Positions 49,553-58,430 of a stretch of DNA of 64,000 nt are shown here, piece by piece (position 1 is the first letter of the stretch; each line of letters begins with the position of its first letter). Both the position numbers and the translations under genes were made by a program. Under the pieces are notes generated by a model. That model saw only the letters and a program-made list of their open reading frames with translations, was not told where the DNA came from and ran no database searches. This stretch comes from Candidatus Hydrogenedentota bacterium (lineage in GTDB: Bacteria > Hydrogenedentota > Hydrogenedentia > Hydrogenedentales > JAEUWI01): positions 186,001-250,000 of the forward strand of contig JAHBVV010000002.1 in the NCBI GenBank assembly GCA_019637335.1. The letters run 5' to 3'.

Positions 49553-51319
49553 TTAGAACTCGCGGCCAGCACGCCTCACGGGATAGGGGCGCTCAACGAC
49601 GGTCTGCTCGTGGTGAACATGAGGAGCGGATGGATTGCGGCGCACGGTGTAGGTTAGATCGTCAAAGTAGATCTCAATAGAGTTCCCCCCCCTGCGGACG
49701 CACGCAAGACCGAAACGGTCGAAACGCGCTCCGGCCTCGCGTTGTTCCGCGCTCAGGTCGAACCCTCCTTCATTTCCTCCGATGGTATACGTTACGCGGC
49801 CCACTCCGCCGTTGGCGTCCGGATCGTAGTCGAAGCTGAAGGGGACCGGTTTCCGGTCGGGGAGGAACCGATGACGCCTATCCTCTGACTCGGTCCGACC
49901 CGACGCGTCGCGCAAGAGAACACCGAAGTAGTAGCCCACAGCGGTCAGATCGTTGAGTTCGATACCCATCATCGAGGGTGTGTTGCTGAAATTCCAATCC
50001 TTGTCAGGCGCGCGCATGTAGCCGTCCTTATTGAAGTAGCCGAAAAACATCGAGGCATCGGTCATTCCGTCCACGAAGCAGATCTGCCCATCAAACTGAA
50101 TTGGGTCGTCCAAGGTCAGCGTGCCCACCTCGTCCGCGTAGTAACCAAAGCCGGGGTCCTCGGGTTGGACGCGCCAGAGCAAGCCGCCGAGCTCACCTGG
50201 AGCCTGACCCGCCCAGTTGGACTGGGTCCAGCCGAAATCGTTCATCGAGTGGAAGTCGGGCTCTATCCAGGAGGCGCGGTTGTTGGCGCCAATCCAGTGA
50301 GGGTTCTGTGTGAGGTCTATGCTCTCACCGTTGATGATCAGATCGGCGAAGTAGACCGTCTGGCCCGTTCCATAGCGGCAGATGTTAAACAGGCCGAATC
50401 GGTCCAGCTCCACAGGTGAGTTCCTGATTTCCTCGTCAAACCAAATGGCGTACGGTGTCTCTCCGTTGAATTCGAGCGTGACCCGACCGTGAAGCCTTTC
50501 CGGGTTGGGCATTTTCCACCACCGATGTTGGCCGCGGCGATGGAAATACACGACGAGCCCGCGGTCCCGCGCGTCAATCAGGCGGCGGAGGAGGTCTTCG
50601 CGGGTAAGGCCCGGCTCGTCTTGGGAGGCGCGCTCGAAAATGAACTCCTCGCCCTGCAACTCGATGGGCCTCATGTTTCCGGTCTCTTCCGTAATGTGTT
50701 TCTCCAACAGGGTATCGGGCCATATAGGGTCTGGGCGCGCGTCGGGCTCGTACACGAAGCTGAACGTGTGAACGCTACCGTCCGGTGGAATAAGGATATC
50801 TGTCTCTGAGAAACGTCCGCGCCAGTCGCTCGACATCCAGTCGAACATGACTTGGGCTACATCCCGCTCTTCCCACAGACGAATTGCCATTGAGGAGTAA
50901 ACCCGCCATGTGTGGCGCCGGCTATTGAAAAAGCCGAAGTAGGAGACCCCACGCGTTCCGACTTCCGTCAGCGCCAGCCGGCCGGAAACCGAAATCCTGT
51001 CATCAAACGTGAGCGGGCGCCCCAAGGGCATCGCGTAACTGGCGGGAACACGCGAGTTGGAAATGTTTCCGCCGATCTCACCGGGCGCGTTTGGCGGGGC
51101 TGCGTGCGAGGTGGAACGCCATCCAAAGTCCTGGATGCTTTCGGGCATGTTCGTGCCCACCACCCGGTTCTGGTAGTTGTCCCACCCGGGGTCTGTACTG
51201 AAATCCTGGTAGGTCAGTGCCAGGGCGGGCTCGCTCCATGCGCTTGGCTGAGGGAGCGTCCCAAGTGCGAGCATACCCAATAAACAGAACGGGCTCAGCG
51301 AGATTCCGAGACTATGCAT
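49553..51319 (-). CDS. Uncharacterised secreted protein with two related halves
   Basis: ATG at 51319 follows AGAGGAAATGG and gives 588 residues with a signal peptide (about 1-29); an earlier start at 51355 would bury it. The protein consists of two related segments of roughly 290 residues. DFGWRSTSHAAPPNAPGEIGG in the first (near 65) corresponds to DFGWTQSNWAGQAPGELGG in the second (near 360). Each is followed by a LTFDD/LTLDD turn and then SYFGFFNS/MFFGYFNK. The pattern of beta strands and a repeated DRFGL-YFADL closing block suggests concanavalin/LamG-like jelly rolls, but I cannot assign a family. Codon use is slightly less GC-skewed than its neighbours. Extracellular glycan binding is a guess. 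Confidence 0.75.
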   Translation of the reverse strand: MHSLGISLSPFCLLGMLALGTLPQPSAWSEPALALTYQDFSTDPGWDNYQNRVVGTNMPESIQDFGWRSTSHAAPPNAPGEIGGNISNSRVPASYAMPLGRPLTFDDRISVSGRLALTEVGTRGVSYFGFFNSRRHTWRVYSSMAIRLWEERDVAQVMFDWMSSDWRGRFSETDILIPPDGSVHTFSFVYEPDARPDPIWPDTLLEKHITEETGNMRPIELQGEEFIFERASQDEPGLTREDLLRRLIDARDRGLVVYFHRRGQHRWWKMPNPERLHGRVTLEFNGETPYAIWFDEEIRNSPVELDRFGLFNICRYGTGQTVYFADLIINGESIDLTQNPHWIGANNRASWIEPDFHSMNDFGWTQSNWAGQAPGELGGLLWRVQPEDPGFGYYADEVGTLTLDDPIQFDGQICFVDGMTDASMFFGYFNKDGYMRAPDKDWNFSNTPSMMGIELNDLTAVGYYFGVLLRDASGRTESEDRRHRFLPDRKPVPFSFDYDPDANGGVGRVTYTIGGNEGGFDLSAEQREAGARFDRFGLACVRRGGNSIEIYFDDLTYTVRRNPSAPHVHHEQTVVERPYPVRRAGREF

Positions 51320-51960
51320 CGTCCATTTCCTCTTACATCGGTCCGCAAAAAGCATACAGTCAGTCCTGAGGCCACGCCGCGGGCAATTCCGTCCCGATTC
51401 AGAACATGGCTGTAAGCCACAGGGGCCCTCAATTCCGTTTGGTCAAGAGCTATCCGCTTTCCCACCTTCGCTTTTCATTGTCAACAGCCCTTGCGCATCC
51501 GGGCGGGGCGTGTGCCGTCGCCGCGCGCACGCCAATGCTCTCTCCGGGCCGATACCGCTGGCGTTGGTCACAAAGATCTTGGTCTGCTGTCCGGCCGCGT
51601 TAATCCGACCCTACACCAGATAGCGCGGGGTGTCAATAAAAGATTCGGGTGGTCCGTGCGAACGGTTTCCGGTCGGCTCCGCGCCGGTTTTTCTGTATTT
51701 TCCTGCGTAATATGGGTGGTTTGTCCCATAATGGCGATGCGAGCGACGGGACAGACCCGCCGGTTGGGCGTTGTGCGCCCGAATTGGGGTCAAAACGGGC
51801 TGCGCCGCATGATCCAGCCTCTGACCGCGACCCCCGTCGGGACAGGCGCGCACGCTGGCGCTAACTGGGAATGCGCCCGCTCCTTTGGCTGGGCGCCCGG
51901 TGGCTTCGCGGGGGGGCTCTGGAGCGGGCACCCGTCCCTTGTCGGCGGCTTTCGAATTCA
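51320..51960. other. Intergenic region before the efflux operon, repeats only
   Basis: The 640 bp upstream of the efflux promoter hold a second, diverged copy of the repeat seen at 48.95-49.14 kb (about 51826-51945). No reading frame with protein-like composition is present. Confidence 0.5.
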
Positions 51961-51961
51961 A

Positions 51962-51998
51962 TCAATCGATTGACATAATCGTCGCCGCGCGGTATAGT
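51962..51998 (+). promoter_or_regulatory. Promoter and candidate TetR operator of the RND efflux operon
   Basis: TTGACA (51970-51975), a 17-bp spacer and TATAGT (51993-51998) form a near-consensus promoter. The perfect 12-bp palindrome TCAATCGATTGA (51962-51973) overlaps the -35 box and is a good candidate operator for the TetR protein encoded 52 bp downstream, which suggests autorepression. Confidence 0.7.
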
Positions 51999-52049
51999 GC
52001 CTGTAGACGTGTCCGGCGCTTCCGCCGGGCCCGGGGGAACTACAACGCC

Positions 52050-52688
52050 ATGACTCAGGACCCGCCCGACACGCGCGCCGCGCTGCTCCAGGCCGCGGGG
52101 GAGCTGTTCGCCGAGTTCGGCTATGACGGGGCCAGCACGCGCGCCATTGCCCGGCGGGCGAACACCAACATGGCGTCGATCGCGTACCACTTCGGCGGCA
52201 AGGAGCCGCTCTACCTGGAAGCACTCCAGCGGGTGCTGGAATCCCAGTGCACGTGGGGCCAGATGCTGGAGGCCGCGCGCGCGCTGACCGAATCGGGGAC
52301 GCCGGTGGCGGATGCGCTCGAAAGCACCCTCCGGCAGCGCCTGGAGGAAATTCTCAGCGGGAGACACCCGGTCTGGGAGACGCAATTGCTCCTGCGCGCC
52401 CTGCTCGAGCCTTCGCCCGCCGCGCGCGCTTTGCTTCGCGATGTTTTTGAGCCGCAGATGGGGCAGATCATCGCGGTGGCGCGCGCGTGGAATCCGGCCC
52501 TGACGGAAGACGAGGCGAAACGCTGGGGCAACGCGCTGTTCGGGCAGGAAGTGGTGTATGCGCTCGCCCGCAACGTAATTCTCGATGTCGAACGCTGGGA
52601 TGCGTACCCCGCGACGTACCTGGACGATGTGGCCCGTTACAGCGCCCGCCTGATGGCCGGCGCCCTGTGGCCGGAGCGCTTCGACTAG
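52050..52688 (+). CDS. TetR-family regulator (CecR-like)
   Basis: ATG at 52050 gives 212 residues. The N-terminal helix-turn-helix (about 28-47, STRAIARRANTNMASIAYHF) is a typical TetR DNA-binding domain. The larger C-terminal helical part fits the DUF1956 ligand-binding domain of CecR/YbiH-type regulators. It lies first in the operon with TolC-, HlyD- and RND-type genes (25 bp before the next start) and downstream of a promoter overlapped by a palindrome. Repression of its own efflux operon with release by a drug or lipid-like ligand is therefore likely. The ligand is unknown. Confidence 0.93.
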   Translation: MTQDPPDTRAALLQAAGELFAEFGYDGASTRAIARRANTNMASIAYHFGGKEPLYLEALQRVLESQCTWGQMLEAARALTESGTPVADALESTLRQRLEEILSGRHPVWETQLLLRALLEPSPAARALLRDVFEPQMGQIIAVARAWNPALTEDEAKRWGNALFGQEVVYALARNVILDVERWDAYPATYLDDVARYSARLMAGALWPERFD

Positions 52689-52713
52689 TTTCATACCCTG
52701 AAGGAGATCGGCC

Positions 52714-54132
52714 ATGGCCCGTGCGACTGCAAACTCGCGAGGCCGGTCCCTTTTCCTTTCAGTCTTCGCGGCCATCGCGCTGATCCCCTGGGCGGGTTGC
52801 GCCACGCTCGCACCGCGCGCGCGGGAAGCGCAGGCCGCGGAACTCCTGACCGATCTCGAGGCGCGCACGGCCGCGGCCCTTCCCGATGAAAGGCCGCTGG
52901 CGCTCCACGACTGCATCGGCATCGCGCTCGAACACAACCTGGCGATCCGGGCGGCCGCCATCGACGCGGCCCTGGCGCGGCTGGACGTCAACGTCGCGTT
53001 CGCCGATTTTCTCCCGCGCGTGGCCGCGAGCGCGAACCTGACGGCGTGGAGCGAGCAGCCGTCGAGCAACATCGGCGGGTTCATCCAGGCGCCGATGCAC
53101 GATCGCACGCTGCGGCAATACAGCGTCGACGCGCAGCTCCCGGTGTTTGTCCCCGCGACGTGGTTCGCCTACGCGATGCGGCGCCAGGGGGCGGCGGCGG
53201 GCCTGCTGGCGGAGGAACTGGCGCGCCAGGCGGTAGTGCTGGACGTGACCTCGCGCTATTTCGAAGCGCTCACCCGCGAAGCCGAGGCCGAGGCGCTCCA
53301 CAGCCAGGTGGCGGCGGCCCGCGCGTTCGCATCGGAGATCGGCGCGATGCATGCGGAAGGCCTGGTGCTGGACTGGGAACGCGACGGCGCGCTGGCGAAT
53401 GTGCGGGCGTTGGAAACGCGGCTGCTGGAACGCCAGGGGCTGGCGGGACTGGCCCGCGCGGCCCTGCTGGAGGCGATGGGGCTGGATCCGGCCGCGCCCG
53501 TCACGCTGGCGTCCGCGCCGGCGCCAGATTCCGTATTGGCGCCCGTGGAGGAACTCATGTACCGGGCGCTTCTGGCCCACCCCGCGCTGCACCTTGCCGA
53601 TCGTCAGGCCGCGATGGCGGAAGCGCGGGTCAAGCAGGCTATTGCGGCCTTCCTGCCCGCGGTGTCGGCGTTCGCGTCGCTTTCCGGCACCTCCAACAGC
53701 ACGAGCCTGCCCGGGCGCACGCTCTACGGCGGCGTCGGGGGTGTGCTGAGCCTGTTCGACGGTTTCGCCAATGTGCAGGAGTACCGGATGGCGCGAATGC
53801 GGTCTGAAAAAGCCTATGTCGAGCGCGAAGCGCAATCGCTGGCGATCCTGCTGCGCGTGCTCGGAAGCCACCTGAATGTGCAACTCGCCCGCGCGTGGCA
53901 CGAGGTTGCCGCGGACGCGCTGGCGGTCGAGGAAGCGCGCCTGGAGGCGGTGCGCGCGCGGGCGGCGGAGGGGCTCGTCCTGCCTTCGGAACAACTCGGC
54001 GCCCTGGCGGATCGCGACGCGGCCCGCCTCGACGTTACCCGTACGCTGTACCGGCGTCTCTTGAGCGAGGCGATGCTCCGCCACGCGACCGGGGCGCCGT
54101 GGACCCCTGAACCAGGAGGCGATGGCGCATGA
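52714..54132 (+). CDS. TolC/OprM-like outer-membrane efflux lipoprotein
   Basis: ATG at 52714 follows AAGGAG and gives 472 residues. The signal sequence ends in a lipobox-like IPWAGC at residues 24-29, so the mature protein is probably lipid-anchored at Cys29, as in OprM/NodT proteins. Two repeated halves with long amphipathic helices (about 70-270 and 285-465) are typical of TolC channels. The LHDCIGIALEHNLAIRAA segment near 64 is the common family start. It forms the outer-membrane duct for the HlyD-like and RND components encoded directly downstream (ATGA overlap at 54129). Confidence 0.92.
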   Translation: MARATANSRGRSLFLSVFAAIALIPWAGCATLAPRAREAQAAELLTDLEARTAAALPDERPLALHDCIGIALEHNLAIRAAAIDAALARLDVNVAFADFLPRVAASANLTAWSEQPSSNIGGFIQAPMHDRTLRQYSVDAQLPVFVPATWFAYAMRRQGAAAGLLAEELARQAVVLDVTSRYFEALTREAEAEALHSQVAAARAFASEIGAMHAEGLVLDWERDGALANVRALETRLLERQGLAGLARAALLEAMGLDPAAPVTLASAPAPDSVLAPVEELMYRALLAHPALHLADRQAAMAEARVKQAIAAFLPAVSAFASLSGTSNSTSLPGRTLYGGVGGVLSLFDGFANVQEYRMARMRSEKAYVEREAQSLAILLRVLGSHLNVQLARAWHEVAADALAVEEARLEAVRARAAEGLVLPSEQLGALADRDAARLDVTRTLYRRLLSEAMLRHATGAPWTPEPGGDGA

Positions 54133-55328
54133 AAAGAAAGTCGCTGGGACTATTCGCGATGCTGCTGGCCGCACTGGCCACCCTGTTGTTCGCGCGCTAC
54201 CTGCCCGGGGCGGGCCCGGGTGAGAACGGGGCATCCTCCGCCGGCGCGGAGGCGCGCGTACACGCCGTGCGGACCATGCCGACGGCGCGGCGCGTTTTTG
54301 AGACGTCGGTCGCCACGCAGGGAAACATCACGGCGAAAACCTTCGCGGATGTGCCCGCGCGGGTTTTCGGCCCGCTGGACGCGGTGTTTGTGGACGAGGG
54401 CGATCCCGTGGAAGCGGGTAAGACGGTGCTGTTCCAGGTGGATCGGGAGAACCTGGCGCGCGCCGCGCGCATCGCCGAGCAGGACCTGGCGGTCGCCCGG
54501 CATGCCGAGACGGAGGCGGCCGCGAACCTGGAGCGAGTTCAGGCGGACCTGGACAAAGCGACGCTCGATTTCGAGCGCTTTCAGCGCCTGGTCGCCAGCC
54601 AGGCGGCGACACGCGAGACCCTGGAGCAGATGGAGTCCCGCTATCGCCAGAGCGAAGCGATGCGGAAGCACGCCGAGGCCGTGGTGGCGCTGTCGCGCGA
54701 GCGAAGCGTGCAGGCGGAAATCGCGCTGGAAATCGCGCGGAAGAACCTGAACGACTCCGCGGTCACGGCCCCCATCGGCGGTGTGGTTACGCAGCGCATG
54801 TCGGAGCCGGGCGAGATCGCGGAACCGGGAAAGCCGGTGGTGCGGATTGAAGATACCGGCGCGCTCGAGGTGTCGGCGTTTCTGCCGGCGGCGCACTATG
54901 CCGCCATCGTCCCCGGGACGTCAACCTTGCGGGTGGCCGTGGGCGTGATCGACGCGGGCGAACATCCGGTTTCGTACAAGAGCCCGACGATCGATCCCGC
55001 CCTGCGCACCTTTGAGGTGCGTTGCGTGCTTTCGCCGCCGCCCGAAGGGGTCGCGCCGGGCGCGATGGCGCAGGTGTCCGCGCCGCTGGCGCGCGAGGAG
55101 GCGATCGGTGTCCCGCGCGATGCGATACAGACGCGCGACGGCCAGCCCGTGGTTTTTGTTGTGGACGGCGATCTTGCGCGCCAGGTGGCGGTCACCCCCG
55201 GAACGACCAGCGATGGCTGGATCGCGGTCTCGGGCGGCGCGCTCGCCGAGGGGGCGCCGGTCGTTGTCGCCGGGCAGGACATGCTCGATGACGGCAATGC
55301 GGTGAGCGTGGCGGAAGGGGGCGGCTGA
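54129..55328 (+). CDS. RND efflux periplasmic adaptor (HlyD/MFP family)
   Basis: This 399-residue protein overlaps the TolC-like gene by 4 nt and the permease gene by 1 nt. An N-terminal membrane anchor (residues about 6-25, no lipobox) precedes a lipoyl-like domain (VFVDEGDPVEAGKTVLFQVD near 80-100). A long alpha-helical hairpin spans about 105-205, and the second lipoyl half follows (VTAPIGGVVTQRMSEPGE near 215). The beta-barrel and membrane-proximal domains follow to the C-terminus. It should bridge the inner-membrane pump and the outer-membrane duct. The family is certain. Confidence 0.95.
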   Translation: MKRKSLGLFAMLLAALATLLFARYLPGAGPGENGASSAGAEARVHAVRTMPTARRVFETSVATQGNITAKTFADVPARVFGPLDAVFVDEGDPVEAGKTVLFQVDRENLARAARIAEQDLAVARHAETEAAANLERVQADLDKATLDFERFQRLVASQAATRETLEQMESRYRQSEAMRKHAEAVVALSRERSVQAEIALEIARKNLNDSAVTAPIGGVVTQRMSEPGEIAEPGKPVVRIEDTGALEVSAFLPAAHYAAIVPGTSTLRVAVGVIDAGEHPVSYKSPTIDPALRTFEVRCVLSPPPEGVAPGAMAQVSAPLAREEAIGVPRDAIQTRDGQPVVFVVDGDLARQVAVTPGTTSDGWIAVSGGALAEGAPVVVAGQDMLDDGNAVSVAEGGG

Positions 55329-58300
55329 TGTTTCTCTCGAACGCCGCCGTCCGCCGCCCCGTGGCGATGGGATGCCTCTTCATCGGCCTGGCGCTGCTGG
55401 GGATCAACGCCTATCGAAAGATGGGCCTGGAGATGCTGCCCAAGGTCGATATTCCGTATGTGACCATCATCACGGTGTATCCGGGCGCGACGCCGGAGGA
55501 GATCGAGACCGAGATCGCGCGCCGGATTGAAGACGAGGTGGTCTCCATTTCCGGGCTGAAGCATGTGAACTCCACGGCGATGGAGGACATGTGCCAGAAC
55601 CTGCTCGAATTCGACCTGGATGTCGATGTCGACATTGCGGCGATGGACGTCCGCGAGAAGCTGGACCTGATCCGCGCCGATCTTCCCGAGGGGGCGGAAG
55701 ATCCCAAGGTGCTGAAGTTCGATATCAACGCCACGCCGATATTGACGCTCGCGCTGGCGGGATCGGTCCCGCTGGACGAGCTCTACGACTACGCGGACAA
55801 CGAATTGAAGGACCGCCTGACCGTGACGCCGGGCGTGGCGAATGTGGATCTGATCGGGGGGAGCAAGCGCGAGGTGCACATCGCCATCGACCGCGACCGG
55901 CTGGCCGCGCGCGGTCTGACCTCGCTCGATGTGGTGCGCGCAATTCAGAACGGGGTCCGCACGATACCCTCGGGCCGAATCCGCGCGGGCGGGACCGAGT
56001 ACGCCGTAAAGTTTGACGCGGACTTCAGCGAAATCGCGCCGATTGGCGATATCGAAGTCGCGGGGCGGGACGGGCGGCGCTGCTACGTCCGGGATGTGGC
56101 GGAGGTCCGGATGGCGTCGGCCGAAGTGCGGCAGGCGGCCTTCATTGATGGGAGCCCGGCGGTCGCGATCAAGGTGGTGAAGAAGGCCGAAGCGAATGCG
56201 GTGAAGGTCGTGGACGAACTTTCCAGGACCATCGAATCGATCCGCGCGGACCTGCCGGGCGGCATGGATCTCGTCTGGGTCACGGATGATCGCGCGTTTA
56301 CCGCGGCCATGGTGCGCAGCGCGTGGACCGACGTGGGGCAGGGCATCCTGCTGACCGCGCTGATTCTCTTTCTCTTTCTCCACGATTTCCGGACCACGGT
56401 CGTGGTCTCGATCACGATGCCGCTTACGATTTTGATCGGGCTGTTCTTCATGCACCTGGCCGGCCTGACCCTGAATGCCCCCACCCTGCTCTCGATCGGC
56501 ATGTCGGTGGGGATTCTGGTGACCAACGCCATCGTCGTGCTGGAGGCCATCGCCTCCCACCTGGAGCGGGGCAGCCCCCCCAACGAAGCCGCGCGGCGCG
56601 GGGCCGCCGACGCCTTTACCGCGGTGCTCGCGAGCGCGGGCACCAATGTGGTCGTCCTGCTTCCCATCGCGGCGCTGCCCGGACTTTTCGGGCTGTTCAT
56701 AAGGTCCTTCGCGGTGACCATGATCATCGTCACGCTGGTCTCGCTGTTCATGTGCTTCACGCTCACGCCATTGCTTTGCGCCATCCTGCTGAAGCCGCGC
56801 GCCGCCGATCGCCGGGGCCCGATCGCGGCGTTCGAACGGGGTTGGGATCGCGCGCTCGGCGGCATTACCGGGGCGTATCGCCGCATGCTGAACTTCCTGG
56901 AGCGGCATCGGGCGGCCGCCTTGGGGCTGATCGCCGCGATCGCGTTGCTCTTCGCACACAGCCTCTACACGGCGGGCCAGCTCGGATCGTCGATGATGGC
57001 CACCGTCGACCGGGGGGAAGTTTCGGTCCGCGTCGAGTTTCCGACGCGCTACGACCTGCCGCGCACCGTGGCGGAGCTTCGCGCTCTTGAAACGCGCCTG
57101 GACGGCCTGCCGAACCTGCGGCACATCCTGACGACCGCCGGGAAGGTGGAAGGCGTGGTCGGCCAGACCTCGGAGGGCGTGTACCTCGCCCAGATGCTGC
57201 TCCGGTTCAATGAGCGGACGGAACGCGCCGAGAGCATCCACGATCTGGCCAGCATGGCCCGCGAAAGCCTGAAGGGCGTACCCGGCGCGATTATCACGGT
57301 GAGCGTCCCGGCGAGCGGCGGCCAGGGCGCGGATCTGGAATTCGAGATTGCGGGGCCGGACCTCGAGACGCTCAACCGGCTCGCGCTGGCGGCCCGGGAT
57401 ACGGCGCGCGGCATTCCGGGCATCCTCGATCCGGACACGACGGTCCGCGCGGGGAAGCCCGAGCTGCGCGTGCGCCCGGACCGCGCGGTGCTTGCGGATC
57501 TGGGCTTTGCCCCGGCGAACCTTGGTGCGGCGCTGCGCGCGAATATTGAGGGGCTCACCGCCGGCGTGTTCAAGCAACGCGGGCGCAGTTACGACCTGGT
57601 CGTCAAGATGGATCCCCGGGAAGGGCGCGACCAGGTGCGCGATTTCCTGTTTCCGGGGGCGCCCGGGATGCCGGTTACGCTCGAGGGGCTGGGCCGGATC
57701 GAAGAGCGCGAGACACCGGTGCAGATCCCCCGCACCGACAAGCAGCGCGTGGCCCGCGTTTATGTCAATCTGGCCCGCGAGCTTCCGCTGGGCACGGCGG
57801 CGGCCGAACTGCTGAAGCGGTTCGAGGAACGCGCGCCGCTGCCGCCCGGATACAGCACCCGGTTCCCGGGCAACTACGAGATCATGGCGGAGGCGATGGC
57901 GGCGTTGGCGGAAGCCGGTATTATCGCCCTCGTACTCGTTGCCCTGGCGCTCGCCGCCATCCTGGAATCGTTCCGGCAGCCCGTACTCATCCTGGTTACC
58001 TTGCCGCTCGCCCTGATCGGGGTTGTCTACGGGCTCTACCTGGGCGGGTACAGCATGGGGATTTTCGTGATGATGAGCGCCGTGATGCTGATAGGCATTG
58101 TGGTGAACAACGCGATCCTGATCATGGACCAGCTCAACGTGCTTGTCGCGCGCGGGGAGCGTCGGCACCAGGCCATGGCCGCCGCCGCGAGCGACCGCTT
58201 CCGCGCGATCGCCATGATCACGCTGGCGGCGGTGCTGGGCATGCTGCCCCTGGCGCTCGGGCGCGGGATCGGCGCCGAGATGCGCAACGACGTGGGGCTG

Positions 58301-58402
58301 GCGTCGGCCGGCGGCATTCTGGTGTCCGGCATTTTGACGCTGCTCGTGATTCCCGTGCTCTACAACCTGATGACGCGGCGCGGGCCGGCGGGCGGTTCGT
58401 AG
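55328..58402 (+). CDS. RND-family efflux permease lacking the canonical proton-relay aspartates
   Basis: This 1024-residue permease has the normal RND layout: a first membrane helix (about 10-30), two large periplasmic loops (about 35-330 and 550-860) and helices TM2-TM6 and TM8-TM12. In TM4, the segment where AcrB carries Asp407-Asp408 reads VGILVTNAIVVLE (near 395-407), so the pair is replaced by Thr-Asn. In TM10, the AcrB Lys940 position reads Asn in GIVVNNAILIMD (near 925). The TM11 arginine is retained (RFRAIAM). The substrate is unknown. The set TetR-TolC-HlyD-RND is complete, so it is probably expressed and functional, but energy coupling may differ from AcrB. Confidence 0.94.
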   Translation: MFLSNAAVRRPVAMGCLFIGLALLGINAYRKMGLEMLPKVDIPYVTIITVYPGATPEEIETEIARRIEDEVVSISGLKHVNSTAMEDMCQNLLEFDLDVDVDIAAMDVREKLDLIRADLPEGAEDPKVLKFDINATPILTLALAGSVPLDELYDYADNELKDRLTVTPGVANVDLIGGSKREVHIAIDRDRLAARGLTSLDVVRAIQNGVRTIPSGRIRAGGTEYAVKFDADFSEIAPIGDIEVAGRDGRRCYVRDVAEVRMASAEVRQAAFIDGSPAVAIKVVKKAEANAVKVVDELSRTIESIRADLPGGMDLVWVTDDRAFTAAMVRSAWTDVGQGILLTALILFLFLHDFRTTVVVSITMPLTILIGLFFMHLAGLTLNAPTLLSIGMSVGILVTNAIVVLEAIASHLERGSPPNEAARRGAADAFTAVLASAGTNVVVLLPIAALPGLFGLFIRSFAVTMIIVTLVSLFMCFTLTPLLCAILLKPRAADRRGPIAAFERGWDRALGGITGAYRRMLNFLERHRAAALGLIAAIALLFAHSLYTAGQLGSSMMATVDRGEVSVRVEFPTRYDLPRTVAELRALETRLDGLPNLRHILTTAGKVEGVVGQTSEGVYLAQMLLRFNERTERAESIHDLASMARESLKGVPGAIITVSVPASGGQGADLEFEIAGPDLETLNRLALAARDTARGIPGILDPDTTVRAGKPELRVRPDRAVLADLGFAPANLGAALRANIEGLTAGVFKQRGRSYDLVVKMDPREGRDQVRDFLFPGAPGMPVTLEGLGRIEERETPVQIPRTDKQRVARVYVNLARELPLGTAAAELLKRFEERAPLPPGYSTRFPGNYEIMAEAMAALAEAGIIALVLVALALAAILESFRQPVLILVTLPLALIGVVYGLYLGGYSMGIFVMMSAVMLIGIVVNNAILIMDQLNVLVARGERRHQAMAAAASDRFRAIAMITLAAVLGMLPLALGRGIGAEMRNDVGLASAGGILVSGILTLLVIPVLYNLMTRRGPAGGS

Positions 58403-58430
58403 CGGCGGTTGCGGCGGTGTGTGCGGGCGT

